This document shows positions 40,101 to 53,600 of a stretch of DNA of 64,000 nt, piece after piece. The notes under the pieces are model-generated. The model saw only the letters and a list, made by a program, of their open reading frames with translations, searched no databases and was not told where the DNA came from. The stretch spans positions 243,637,095 to 243,701,094 of the forward strand of contig CM077671.1 of assembly GCA_039707655.1 (NCBI GenBank), in the 5' to 3' direction. The stretch comes from Elymus sibiricus (taxonomy: Eukaryota > Streptophyta > Magnoliopsida > Poales > Poaceae). The position numbers were made by a program, and so were the translations under genes. Each line of letters begins with the position of its first letter. Position 1 is the stretch's first letter.

Positions 40101-40534
40101 ACTTTTTAGCACATGCTATGTGGGTGAAATTATGATACCATGCCAACTTTCAACTATTTCAGAGTTCATTTGCAGTGCTTTTCAATTTCAGGGTCATTTT
40201 AGCTCAGAATAAATCATGAAATGCATGAACAATAGCAAATGAAGTCAGAAAAGGTTGAAAAGTGATGATGTGGCTTTGAATGGTGCATATTGAATGCAGA
40301 AATAGTCTTGAACTAAAATATGTTTTAAAAAAATGAGTAATAGACGAGTTTTCGTCCAAAACCCTCATACTTCGAAGGAGATTGTCCAGTTTGTACACGA
40401 AGTGCATCCAGTTTTTCCCGTAACCCTCTCAAATTTTTAGAACATGCTATGTGAGTGAAATTATGATACCATGCCAACTTTCAACCATTTCAGAGTTCAT
40501 TTGCAGTGCTTTTCAATTTCAGGGTCATTTTAGC
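37153..40534 (+). repeat. Higher-order repeat block C5 (10 monomers, 3382 bp)
   Basis: The order is u (37153), a chimera (37492), o (37831), p (38171), beta (38511), q (38848), q again (39185), r (39524), s (39864), t (40204). The chimeric unit starts like v or y (gaaaatagc, gaagtgag) and continues like m (aattgaaatccc), marking a deletion joint that removed the units normally between u and o. The doubled q is a separate 337-bp duplication. Confidence 0.85.
38729..39402 (+). repeat. 337-bp tandem duplication of a q monomer
   Basis: The shortened string cagttttccgtaac occurs at 38724-38737 and again 337 bp later at 39061. Elsewhere the same monomer position reads cagttttcccg or cagtttttcccg. 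The intervening units share ctttgattgg and atatttaatgc. Doubling of a private deletion makes this a clear recent duplication. Confidence 0.85.
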
Positions 40535-43500
40535 TCAGAATAAATCATGAAATGCGTGAAAAATAGCAAATGAAGTCAGAAAAGGGTTGAAAAGTGATGA
40601 TGTGGCTTTGAATGGTGCATATTGAATGCAGAAAAAGTCTTGAGTTAAAATATGTTTAAAAAATGAAATCCCTTTGTAATAGCCGGGTTTTCGTTCGAAA
40701 CCCTGATACTTCGAAAGAGATTGTCCAGTTTGTACACGAAGTGCGTCCAGTTTTTCCCGTAACCCTCTCAACTTTTTAGCCCATGCTATGTGGGTGAAAT
40801 TATGATACCATGCCAACTTTCAACCATTTCAGAGTTCATTTGCGGTGCTTTTCAATTTCAGGGTCATTTTAGCTCAGAATAAATCATGAAATGCATGAAA
40901 ATAGCAAATGAAGTGAGAAAAGGGTTGAAAAGTGATGATGTGGCTTTGAATGGTGCATATTGAATGCAGAAAAAGTCTTGAGTAAAAATATGTTTAAAAA
41001 TATGAAATCCCTTTGTAATAGACGAGTTTTCGTCCGAAACCGTGATACCTCGAAGGAGATTGTCCAGTTTGTACACGAAGTGCATCCAGTTTTTCCCGTA
41101 ACCCTCTCAACTTTTTAGCACATGCTATGTGGGTGAAATTATGATACCATGCCAACTTTCAACCATTTCAGAGTTCATTTGCAGTGCTTTTCAATTTCAG
41201 GGTCATTTTAGCTCAGAATAAATCATGAAATGCATGAAAAATAGGAAATGAAGTCAGAAAAGGTTGAAAAGTGATGATGTGGCTTTGAATGGTGCATATT
41301 GAATGCAGAAATAGTCTTGAGCTAAAATATGATTTTAAAAAATGAAATCCCTTTGTAATAGACGAGTTTTCGTCCAAAACCCTCATACTTCGAAGGAGAT
41401 TGTCCAGTTTGTGCACGAAGTGCATCCAGTTTTTCCCGTAACCCTCTCAAATTTTTAGAACATGCTATGTGAGTGAAATTATGATACCATGCCAACTTTC
41501 AACTATTTCAGAGTTCATTTGAAGTGCTTTTCAATTTCAGGGTCATTTTAGCTCAGAATAAATCATGAAATGCATGAAAAATAGCAAATGAAGTCAGAAA
41601 AGGGTTGAAAAGTGATGATGTGGCTTTGAATGGTGCATATTGAATGCAGAAAAAGTCTTGAGTTAAAATATGTTTTAAAAAATGAAATCCCTTTGTAATA
41701 AACGGGTTTTCGTTCGAAACAGTGATACTTTGATGGAGATTGTCCAGTTTGTACACGAAGTGCATCCAGTTTTTCCCGTAACCCTCTCAACTTTTTAGCA
41801 CATGCTATGTGGGTGAAATTATGATACCATGCCAACTTTCAACCATTTCAGAGTTCATTTGCAGTGCTTTGCAATTTCAGGGTCATTTTGGCTCAGAATA
41901 AATCATGAAATGCATGAAAATAGCAAATGAAGTGAGAAAAGGGTTGAAAGGAGATGATGTTTCTTTGAATGGTGCATATTGAATGCAGAAAAAGTCTTGA
42001 GTTAAAATATGTTTAAAAATATGAAATCCCTTTGTAATTGACGAGTTTTCGTCCGAAACCCTGATACTTCGAAGGAGATTGTCCAGTTTGTACACGAAGT
42101 GCATCCAGTTTTCCCGTAACCCTCTCAACTTTTTAGCACATGCTATGTGGTTGAAATTATGATACCATGCCAACTTTCAACCATTTCAGAGTTCATTTGC
42201 AGTGCTTTTCAATTTCAGGGTCATTTTAGCTCAGAATAAATCATGAAATACATGAAAAATAGCAAATGAAGTCAGAAAAGGTTGAAAAGTGATGATGTGG
42301 CTTTCAATGGTGCATATTGAATGCAGAAAGAGTCTTGAGCTAAAATATGTTTAAAAAAATGAAATCCCTTTGTAATAGACGAGTTTTCGTCCAAAACCCT
42401 CATACTTCGAAGGAGATTGTCCAGTTTGTACACGAAGTGCATCCAGTTTTTCCCGTAACCCTCTCAAATATTTAGAACATGCTATGTGAGTGAAATTATG
42501 ATCCCATGCCAACTTTCAACCATTTCAGAGTTCATTTGCAGTGCTTTTCAATTTCAGGGTCATTTTAGCTCAGAATAAATCATGAAATGCATGAAAAATA
42601 GCAAATGAAGTCAGAAAAGGGTTGAAAAGTGATGATGTGGCTATGAATGGTGCAAATTGAATGCAGAAAAAGTCTTGAGTTAAAATATGTTTAAAAAAAT
42701 GAAATCCCTTTGTAATAGACGGGTTTTCGTTCGAAACCCTGATACTTCGAAGGAGATTGTCCAGTTTGTACACGAAGTGCATCCTGTGTTTCCCGTAACC
42801 CTCTCAACTTTTTAGCACATGCTATGTGGGTGAAATTATGATACCATGCCAACTTTCAACCATTTCAGAGATCATTTGCAGTGCTTTTCAATTTCAGGGT
42901 CATTTTAGCTCAAAACATATCATGAAATGCATGAAAAATAGCAAATGAAGTCAGGAAAGGGTTCAAAAGTGATGACGTGGCTTTGAATGGTGCATATTGA
43001 ATGCAGAAAAAGTCTTGAGTTAAAATATGTTTAAAAAAATGAAATCCCTTTGTAATAGACGAGTTTTCGTCCGAAACCCTCATACTTCGAAGGAGATTGT
43101 CCAGTTTGTACACGAAGTGCATCCAGTTTTTCCCGTAACCCTCTCAACTTTTTAGCACATGCTATGTGGGTGAAATTATGATACCATGCCAACTTTCAAC
43201 CATTTCAGAGTTCATTTGCAGTGCTTTTCAATTTCAGGGTCATTTTAGCTCAGAACAAATCATGAAATGAAGGAAAAATAGCAAATGAAGTGAGAAAAGG
43301 GTTCAAAAGTGATGACGTGGCTTTGAATGGTGCATATTGATTGCAGAAAAAGTCTTGAGTTAAAATATGTTTAAGAAAATGAAATCCCTTTGTAATAGAC
43401 GAGTTTTCGTCCGAAACCCTGATACTACGAAGGAGATTCTCCAGTTTGTACACGAAGTGCAACCATATTTTCCCGTAACCCTCTCAACTTTTTAGCACAT

Positions 43501-43920
43501 GCTATGTGGGTGAAATTATGATACCATGCCAACTTTCAACTATTTCAGAGTTCATTTGCAGTGCTTTTCAATTTCAGGGTCATTTTAGCTCAGAATAAAT
43601 CAAGAAATGCATGAACAATAGCAAATGAAGTCAGAAAAGGTTGAAAAGTGATGATGTGGCTTTTAATGGTGCATATTAAATGCAGAAATAGTCTTGAACT
43701 AAAATATGTTTTAAAAAAATGAGTAATAGACGAGTTTTCGTCCAAAACCCTGATACTTCGAAGGAGATTGTCCAGTTTGTACACGAAGTGCATCCAGTTT
43801 TTCCCGTAACCCTCTCAACTTGTTAGCACATGCTATGTGGGTGAAATTATGATACCATGCCAACTTTCAACCATTTCAGAGTTCATTTGCAGTGCTTTTC
43901 AATTTCAGGGTCATTTTAGC
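40535..43920 (+). repeat. Higher-order repeat block C6 (10 monomers, 3386 bp)
   Basis: The order is u (40535), y (40874), z (41213), i (41553), alpha (41893), q' (42230), r (42570), s (42910), a second s-like unit (43250), t (43590). Units y to alpha lie 8465 bp from those of C4. The r monomer here lacks the usual ctctaagc and instead carries ctatgaatgg, gcaaattg and atcctgtgtttcc. The second s-like unit has aaatgaagg in place of aaatgcatg and gagattctcc. These private bases identify the copy of this segment at 45281-46806. Confidence 0.8.
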
Positions 43921-45280
43921 TCAGAATAAATCATGAAATGCATGAAAAATAGCAAATGAAGTCAGAAAAGGGTTGAAAAGTGATGATGTGGCTTTGAATG
44001 GTGCATATTGAATGCAGAAAAAGTCTTGAGTTAAAATATGTTTAAAAAAAAGAAATCCCTTTGTAATAGACGGGTTTTCGTTCGAAACCCTGATACTTCG
44101 AAGGAGATTGTCCAGTTTGTACACGAAGTGCATCCAGTTTTTCCCGTAACCCTCTCAACTTTTTAGCACATGCTATGTGGGTGAAATTATGATACCATGC
44201 CAACTTTCAACCATTTCAGAGTTCATTTGCAGTGCTTTTCAATTTCAGGGTCATTTTAGCTCAGAATAAATCATGAAATGCATGAAAAATAGCAAATGAA
44301 GTCAGAAAAGGGTTGAAAAGTGATGATGTGGCTTTGAATGGTGCATATTGAATGCAGAAAAAGTCTTGAGTTAAAATATGTTTTAAAAAATGAAATCCCT
44401 TTGTAATAGACGGGTTTTCGTTCGAAACCCAGATACTTCGAAGGAGATTGTCCAGTTTGTACACGAAGTGCATCCAGTTTTTCCCGTAACCCTCTCAACT
44501 TTTTAGCACATGCTATGTGGGTGAAATTATGATACCATGCCAACTTTCAACCATTTCAGAGTTCATTTGCAGTGCTTTTCAATTTCAGGGTCATTTTAGC
44601 TCAGAATAAATAATGAAATGCATGAAAAATAGCAAATGAAGTCAGAAAAGGGTTCAAAAGTGATGACGTGGCTTTGAATGGTGCATATTGAATGCAAAAA
44701 AAGTCTTGAGTTAAAATATGTTTAAAAAAATGAAATCCCTTTGTAATAGACGAGTTTTCGTCATAAACCCTGATACTAGGAAGGAGATTGTCCAGTTTGT
44801 ACACGAAGTGCATCCAGTTTTTCCCGTAACCCTCTCAACTTTTTAGCACATGCTATGTGGGTGAAATTATGATACCATGCCAACTTTCAACCATTTCAGA
44901 GTTCATTTGCAGTGCTTTTCAATTTCAGGGTCATTTTAGCTCAGAATAAATAATGAAATGCATGAAAAATAGCAAATGAAGTCAGAAAAGGGTTCAAAAT
45001 TGATGACGTGGCTTTGAATGGTGCATATTGAATGCAAAAAAAGTCTTGAGTTAAAATATGTTTAAAAAAATGAAATCCCTTTGTAATAGACGAGTTTTCG
45101 TCATAAACCCTGATACTACGAAGGAGATTGTCCAGTTTGTACACGAAGTGCATCCAGTTTTTCCCGTAACCCTCTCAACTTTTTAGCACATGCTATGTGG
45201 TTGAAATTATGATACCATGCCAACTTTCAACCATTTCAGAGTTCATTTGCAGTGCTTTTCAATTTCAGGGTCATTTTAGC
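43921..45280 (+). repeat. Transition segment D1-D2-g-g (4 monomers)
   Basis: Units begin at 43921 (D1), 44261 (D2), 44601 and 44941 (both g type, with gggttcaaaa and cgtcataaac). The same four-unit string recurs at 50357-51716, shifted by 6436 bp, and its last three recur at 52736-53755, shifted by a further 2039 bp. This is the first appearance of D1. The g monomers also carry aataaataatg instead of aataaatcatg, which separates them from the g monomers of copies A and B. Confidence 0.85.
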
Positions 45281-46970
45281 TCAGAATAAATCATGAAATA
45301 CATGAAAAATAGCAAATGAAGTCAGAAAAGGTTGAAAAGTGATGATGTGGCTTTCAATGGTGCATATTGAATGCAGAAAGAGTCTTGAGCTAAAATATGT
45401 TTAAAAAAATGAAATCCCTTTGTAATAGACGAGTTTTCGTCCAAAACCCTCATACTTCGAAGGAGATTGTCCAGTTTGTACACGAAGTGCATCCAGTTTT
45501 TCCCGTAACCCTCTCAAATATTTAGAACATGCTATGTGAGTGAAATTATGATCCCATGCCAACTTTCAACCATTTCAGAGTTCATTTGCAGTGCTTTTCA
45601 ATTTCAGGGTCATTTTAGCTCAGAATAAATCATGAAATGCATGAAAAATAGCAAATGAAGTCAGAAAAGGGTTGAAAAGTGATGATGTGGCTATGAATGG
45701 TGCAAATTGAATGCAGAAAAAGTCTTGAGTTAAAATATGTTTAAAAAAATGAAATCCCTTTGTAATAGACGGGTTTTCGTTCGAAACCCTGATACTTCGA
45801 AGGAGATTGTCCAGTTTGTACACGAAGTGCATCCTGTGTTTCCCGTAACCCTCTCAACTTTTTAGCACATGCTATGTGGGTGAAATTATGATACCATGCC
45901 AACTTTCAACCATTTCAGAGATCATTTGCAGTGCTTTTCAATTTCAGGGTCATTTTAGCTCAAAACATATCATGAAATGCATGAAAAATAGCAAATGAAG
46001 TCAGGAAAGGGTTCAAAAGTGATGACGTGGCTTTGAATGGTGCATATTGAATGCAGAAAAAGTCTTGAGTTAAAATATGTTTAAAAAAATGAAATCCCTT
46101 TGTAATAGACGAGTTTTCGTCCGAAACCCTCATACTTCGAAGGAGATTGTCCAGTTTGTACACGAAGTGCATCCAGTTTTTCCCGTAACCCTCTCAACTT
46201 TTTAGCACATGCTATGTGGGTGAAATTATGATACCATGCCAACTTTCAACCATTTCAGAGTTCATTTGCAGTGCTTTTCAATTTCAGGGTCATTTTAGCT
46301 CAGAACAAATCATGAAATGAAGGAAAAATAGCAAATGAAGTGAGAAAAGGGTTCAAAAGTGATGACGTGGCTTTGAATGGTGCATATTGATTGCAGAAAA
46401 AGTCTTGAGTTAAAATATGTTTAAGAAAATGAAATCCCTTTGTAATAGACGAGTTTTCGTCCGAAACCCTGATACTACGAAGGAGATTCTCCAGTTTGTA
46501 CACGAAGTGCAACCATATTTTCCCGTAACCCTCTCAACTTTTTAGCACATGCTATGTGGGTGAAATTATGATACCATGCCAACTTTCAACTATTTCAGAG
46601 TTCATTTGCAGTGCTTTTCAATTTCAGGGTCATTTTAGCTCAGAATAAATCAAGAAATGCATGAACAATAGCAAATGAAGTCAGAAAAGGTTGAAAAGTG
46701 ATGATGTGGCTTTTAATGGTGCATATTAAATGCAGAAATAGTCTTGAACTAAAATATGTTTTAAAAAAATGAGTAATAGACGAGTTTTCGTCCAAAACCC
46801 TGATACTACGAAGGAGATTCTCCAGTTTGTACACGAAGTGCAACCATATTTTCCCGTAACCCTCTCAACTTTTTAGCACATGCTATGTGGGTGAAATTAT
46901 GATACCATGCCAACTTTCAACTATTTCAGAGTTCATTTGCAGTGCTTTTCAATTTCAGGGTCATTTTAGC
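45281..46970 (+). repeat. Duplicated C6 segment q'-r-s-s-t
   Basis: Units at 45281, 45620, 45960, 46300 and 46640 copy those at 42230-43920 with a 3050-bp shift. The copy includes private marks such as atcctgtgtttcc, gctcaaaacatatc, aaatgaagg, gagattctcc and aatcaagaaatg. The match begins near 42112/45162 (just before tgtggttgaaatt) and ends near 43756/46806. There the copy reads gatactacg where the source reads gatacttcg. Confidence 0.9.
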
Positions 46971-47301
46971 TCAGAATAAATCAAGAAATGCATGAACAAT
47001 AGCAAATGAAGTCAGAAAAGGTTGAAAAGTGATGATGTGGCTTTTAATGGTGCATATTAAATGCAGAAATAGTCTTGAACTAAAATATGTTTTAAAAAAA
47101 TGAGTAATAGACGAGTTTTCGTCCAAAACCCTGATACTTCGAAGGAGATTGTCCAGTTTGTACACGAAGTGCATCCAGTTTTTCCCGTAACCCTCTCAAA
47201 TTTTTAGAACATGCTATGTGAGTGAAATTATGATACCATGCCAACTTTCAACCATTTCAGAGTTCATTTGCTGTGCTTTTCAATTTCAGGGTCATTTTAG
47301 C
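46971..47301 (+). repeat. Extra tandem copy of the short t monomer (331 bp)
   Basis: This unit repeats the preceding t monomer (46640-46970), including aatcaagaaatg, atgaacaatagc, cttttaatgg and atattaaatgc. The exchange joint lies in the gatac-acgaaggagattctcc stretch, since the tail of the 46640 unit is that of the s-like unit before it. It is the only place where two t monomers stand side by side. Confidence 0.85.
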
Positions 47302-47640
47302 TCAGAATAAATCATGAAATGCGTGAAAAATAGCAAATGAAGTCAGAAAAGGGTTGAAAAGTGATGATGTGGCTTTGAATGGTGCATATTGAATGCAGAA
47401 AAAGTCTTGAGTTAAAATATGTTTAAAAAATGAAATCCCTTTGTAATAGACGGGTTTTCGTTCGAAACCCTGATACTTCGAAGGAGATTGTCCAGTTTGT
47501 ACACGAAGTGCATCCTGTTTTTCCCGTAACCCTCTCAACTTTTTAGCCCATGCTATGTGGGTGAAATTATGATACCATGCCAACTTTCAACCATTTCAGA
47601 GTTCATTTGCAGTGCTTTTCAATTTTAGGGTCATTTTAGC
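47302..47640 (+). repeat. Single u-type monomer after t
   Basis: This unit carries atgcgtgaaaa and gcccatgc, as u does, and follows a t monomer as u does at 15801, 21902, 37153 and 40535. It has lost the usual taatagccggg (here taatagacggg). It is the last recognisable remnant of the C series before the D region. Confidence 0.75.
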
Positions 47641-50600
47641 TCAGAATAAATCATGAAATGCATGAAAAATAGCAAATGAAGTCAGAAAAGGGTTGAAAAG
47701 TGATGATGTGGCTTTGAATGGTGCATATTGAATGCAGAAAAAGTCTTGAGTTAAAATATGTTTAAAAAAATGAAATCCCTTTGTAATAGACGGGTTTTCC
47801 TTCGAAACCCTGATACTTCGAAGGAGATTGTCCAGTTTGTACACGAAGTGCATCCAGTTTTTCCCGTAACCCTCTCAACTTTTTAGCACATGCTATGTGG
47901 GTGAAATTATGATACCATGCCAACTTTCAACCATTTCAGAGTTCATTTGCAGTGCTTTTCAATTTCAGGGTCATTTTAGCTCAGAATAAATCATGAAATG
48001 CATGAAAAATAGCAAATGAAGTCAGAAAAGGGTTGAAAAGTGATGATGTGGCTTTGAATGGTGCATATTGAATGCAGAAAAAGTCTTGAGTTAAAATATG
48101 TTTTAAAAAATGAAATCCCTTTGTAATAGACGGGTTTTCGTTCGAAACCCAGATACTTCGAAGGAGATTGTCCAGTTTGTACACGAAGTGCATCCAGTTT
48201 TTCCCGTAACCCTCTCAACTTTTTAGCACATGCTATGTGGGTGAAATTATGATACCATGCCAACTTTCAACCATTTCAGAGTTCATTTCCAGTGCTTTTC
48301 AATTTCAGGGTCATTTTAGCTTAGAATAAATCATGAAATGCATGAAAAATAGCAAATGATGTCAGAAAAGGTTGAAAAGTGATGATGTGGCTTTGAATGG
48401 TGCATATTGAATGCAGAAATAGTCTTCAGTTAAAATATGTTTTAAAAAATGAAATCCCTTTGTAATAGACGGGTTTTCGTTCGAAACCCAGATACTTCGA
48501 AGGAGATTGTCCAGTTTGTACACGAAGTGCATCCAGTTTTTCCCGTAACCCTCTCAACTTTTTAGCACATGCTATGTGGGTGAAATTATGATACCATGCC
48601 AACTTTCAACCATTTCAGAGTTCATTTGCAGTGCTTTTCAATTTCAGGGTCATTTTAGCTCAGAATAAATCATGAAATGCATGAAAAATAGCAAATGAAG
48701 TCAGAAAAGGTTGAAAAGTGATGATGTGGCTTTGAATGGTGCATATTGAATGCAGAAATAGTCTTGAGTTAAAATATGTTTAAAAAAATGAAATCCCGTT
48801 GTAATAGACGGGTTTTCCTTCGAAACCCTGATACTTCGAAGGAGATTGTCCAGTTTGTACACGAAGTGCATCCAGTTTTTCCCGTATGCCTCTCAACTTT
48901 TTAGCACATGCTATGTGGGTGAAATTATGATACCATGCCAACTTTCAACCATTTCAGAGTTCATTTGCAGTGCTTTTCAATTTCAGGGTCATTTTAGCTC
49001 AGAATAAATCATGAAATGCATGAAAAATAGCAAATGAAGTCAGAAAAGGGTTGAAAAGTGATGATGTGGCTTTGAATGGTGCATATTGAATGCAGAAAAA
49101 TTCTTGAGTTAAAATATGTTTTAAAAAATGAAATCCCTTTGTAATAGACGGGTTTTCGTTCGAAACCCAGATACTTCGAAGGAGATTGTCCAGTTTGTAC
49201 ACGAAGTGCATCCAGTTTTTCCCGTAACCCTCTCAACTTTTTAGCACATGCTATGTGGGTGAAATTATGATACCATGCCAACTTTCAACCATTTCAGAGT
49301 TCATTTGCAGTGCTTTTCAATTTCAGGGTCATTTTAGCTCAGAATAAATCATGAAATGCATGAAAAATAGCAAATGATGTCAGAAAAGGTTGAAAAGTGA
49401 TGATGTGGCTTTGAATGGTGCATATTGAATGCAGAAATAGTCTTCAGTTAAAATATGTTTTAAAAAATGAAATCCCTTTGTAATAGACGGGTTTTCGTTC
49501 GAAACCCTGATACTTCGAAGGAGATTGTCCAGTTTGTACACGAAGTGCATCCAGTTTTTCCCGTAACCCTCTCAACTTTTTAGCACATGCTATGTGGGTG
49601 AAATTATGATACCATGCCAACTTTCAACCATTTCAGAGTTCATTTCCAGTGCTTTTCAATTTCAGGGTCATTTTAGCTCAGAATAAATCATGAAATGCAT
49701 GAAAAATAGCAAATGAAGTCAGAAAAGGGTTGAAAAGTGATGATGTGGCTTTGAATGGTGCATATTGAATGCAGAAATAGTCTTCAGTTAAAATATGTTT
49801 TAAAAAATGAAATCCCTTTGTAATAGACGGGTTTTCGTTCGAAACCCAGATACTTCGAAGGAGATTGTCCAGTTTGTACACGAAGTGCATCCAGTTTTTC
49901 CCGTAACCCTCTCAACTTTTTAGCACATGCTATGTGGGTGAAATTATGATACCATGCCAACTTTCAACCATTTCAGAGTTCATTTGCAGTGCTTTTCAAT
50001 TTCAGGGTCATTTTAGCTTAGAATAAATCATGAAATGCATGAAAAATAGCAAATGATGTCAGAAAAGGTTGAAAAGTGATGATGTGGCTTTGAATGGTGC
50101 ATATTGAATGCAGAAATAGTCTTCAGTTAAAATATGTTTTAAAAAATGAAATCCCTTTGTAATAGACGGGTTTTCGTTCGAAACCCTGATACTTCGAAGG
50201 AGATTGTCCAGTTTGTACACGAAGTGCATCCAGTTTTTCCCGTAACCCTCTCAACTTTTTAGCACATGCTATGTGGGTGAAATTATGACACCATGCCAAC
50301 TTTCAACCATTTCAGAGTTCATTTGCAGTGCTTTTCAATTTCAGGGTCATTTTAGCTCAGAATAAATCATGAAATGCATGAAAAATAGCAAATGAAGTCA
50401 GAAAAGGGTTGAAAAGTGATGATGTGGCTTTGAATGGTGCATATTGAATGCAGAAAAAGTCTTGAGTTAAAATATGTTTAAAAAAAAGAAATCCCTTTGT
50501 AATAGACGGGTTTTCGTTCGAAACCCTGATACTTCGAAGGAGATTGTCCAGTTTGTACACGAAGTGCATCCAGTTTTTCCCGTAACCCTCTCAACTTTTT

Positions 50601-53600
50601 AGCACATGCTATGTGGGTGAAATTATGATACCATGCCAACTTTCAACCATTTCAGAGTTCATTTGCAGTGCTTTTCAATTTCAGGGTCATTTTAGCTCAG
50701 AATAAATCATGAAATGCATGAAAAATAGCAAATGAAGTCAGAAAAGGGTTGAAAAGTGATGATGTGGCTTTGAATGGTGCATATTGAATGCAGAAAAAGT
50801 CTTGAGTTAAAATATGTTTTAAAAAATGAAATCCCTTTGTAATAGACGGGTTTTCGTTCGAAACCCAGATACTTCGAAGGAGATTGTCCAGTTTGTACAC
50901 GAAGTGCATCCAGTTTTTCCCGTAACCCTCTCAACTTTTTAGCACATGCTATGTGGGTGAAATTATGATACCATGCCAACTTTCAACCATTTCAGAGTTC
51001 ATTTGCAGTGCTTTTCAATTTCAGGGTCATTTTAGCTCAGAATAAATAATGAAATGCATGAAAAATAGCAAATGAAGTCAGAAAAGGGTTCAAAAGTGAT
51101 GACGTGGCTTTGAATGGTGCATATTGAATGCAAAAAAAGTCTTGAGTTAAAATATGTTTAAAAAAATGAAATCCCTTTGTAATAGACGAGTTTTCGTCAT
51201 AAACCCTGATACTAGGAAGGAGATTGTCCAGTTTGTACACGAAGTGCATCCAGTTTTTCCCGTAACCCTCTCAACTTTTTAGCACATGCTATGTGGGTGA
51301 AATTATGATACCATGCCAACTTTCAACCATTTCAGAGTTCATTTGCAGTGCTTTTCAATTTCAGGGTCATTTTAGCTCAGAATAAATAATGAAATGCATG
51401 AAAAATAGCAAATGAAGTCAGAAAAGGGTTCAAAAGTGATGACGTGGCTTTGAATGGTGCATATTGAATGCAAAAAAAGTCTTGAGTTAAAATATGTTTA
51501 AAAAAATGAAATCCCTTTGTAATAGACGAGTTTTCGTCATAAACCCTGATACTACGAAGGAGATTGTCCAGTTTGTACACGAAGTGCATCCAGTTTTTCC
51601 CGTAACCCTCTCAACTTTTTAGCACATGCTATGTGGGTGAAATTATGATACCATGCCAACTTTCAACCATTTCAGAGTTCATTTGCAGTGCTTTTCAATT
51701 TCAGGGTCATTTTAGCTCAGAATAAATCATGAAATGCATGAAAAATAGCAAATGAAGTCAGAAAAGGGTTGAAAAGTGATGATGTGGCTTTGAATGGTGC
51801 ATATTGAATGCAGAGAAAGTCTTGAGTTAAAATATGTTTAAAAAAAAGAAATCCCTTTGTAATAGACGGGTTTTCCTTCGAAACCCTGATACTTCGAAGG
51901 AGATTGTCCAGTTTGTACACGAAGTGCATCCAGTTTTTCCCGTAACCCTCTCAACTTTTTAGCACATGCTATGTGGGTGAAATTATGATACCATGCCAAC
52001 TTTCAACCATTTCAGAGTTCATTTGCAGTGCTTTTCAATTTCAGGGTCATTTTAGCTCAGAATAAATCATGAAATGCATGAAAAATAGCAAATGAAGTCA
52101 GAAAAGGGTTGAAAAGTGATGATGTGGCTTTGAATGGTGCATATTGAATGCAGAAAAATTCTTGAGTTAAAATATGTTTTAAAAAATGAAATCCCTTTGT
52201 AATAGACGGGTTTTCGTTCGAAACCCAGATACTTCGAAGGAGATTGTCCAGTTTGTACACGAAGTGCATCCAGTTTTTCCCGTAACCCTCTCAACTTGTT
52301 AGCACATGCTATGTGGGTGAAATTATGATACCATGCCAACTTTCAACCATTTCAGAGTTCATTTGCAGTGCTTTTCAATTTCAGGGTCATTTTAGCTTAG
52401 AATAAATCATGAAATGCATGAAAAATAGCAAATGATGTCAGAAAAGGTTGAAAAGTGATGATGTGGCTTTGAATGGTGCATATTGAATGCAGAAATAGTC
52501 TTCAGTTAAAATATGTTTTAAAAAATGAAATCCCTTTGTAATAGACGGGTTTTCGTTCGAAACCCTGATACTTCGAAGGAGATTGTCCAGTTTGTACACG
52601 AAGTGCATCCAGTTTTTCCCGTAACCCTCTCAACTTTTTAGCACATGCTATGTGGGTGAAATTATGATACCATGCCAACTTTCAACCATTTCAGAGTTCA
52701 TTTGCAGTGCTTTTCAATTTCAGGGTCATTTTAGCTCAGAATAAATCATGAAATGCATGAAAAATAGCAAATGAAGTCAGAAAAGGGTTGAAAAGTGATG
52801 ATGTGGCTTTGAATGGTGCATATTGAATGCAGAAAAAGTCTTGAGTTAAAATATGTTTTAAAAAATGAAATCCCTTTGTAATAGACGGGTTTTCGTTCGA
52901 AACCCAGATACTTCGAAGGAGATTGTCCAGTTTGTACACGAAGTGCATCCAGTTTTTCCCGTAACCCTCTCAACTTTTTAGCACATGCTATGTGGGTGAA
53001 ATTATGATACCATGCCAACTTTCAACCATTTCAGAGTTCATTTGCAGTGCTTTTCAATTTCAGGGTCATTTTAGCTCAGAATAAATAATGAAATGCATGA
53101 AAAATAGCAAATGAAGTCAGAAAAGGGTTCAAAAGTGATGACGTGGCTTTGAATGGTGCATATTGAATGCAGAAAAAGTCTTGAGTTAAAATATGTTTAA
53201 AAAAATGAAATCCCTTTGTAATAGACGGGTTTTCGTCATAAACCCTGATACTAGGAAGGAGATTGTCCAGTTTGTACACGAAGTGCATCCAGTTTTTCCC
53301 GTAACCCTCTCAACTTTTTAGCACATGCTATGTGGGTGAAATTATGATACCATGCCAACTTTCAACCATTTCAGAGTTCATTTGCAGTGCTTTTCAATTT
53401 CAGGGTCATTTTAGCTCAGAATAAATAATGAAATGCATGAAAAATAGCAAATGAAGTCAGAAAAGGGTTCAAAAGTGATGACGTGGCTTTGAATGGTGCA
53501 TATTGAATGCAAAAAAAGTCTTGAGTTAAAATATGTTTAAAAAAATGAAATCCCTTTGTAATAGACGAGTTTTCGTCATAAACCCTGATACTACGAAGGA

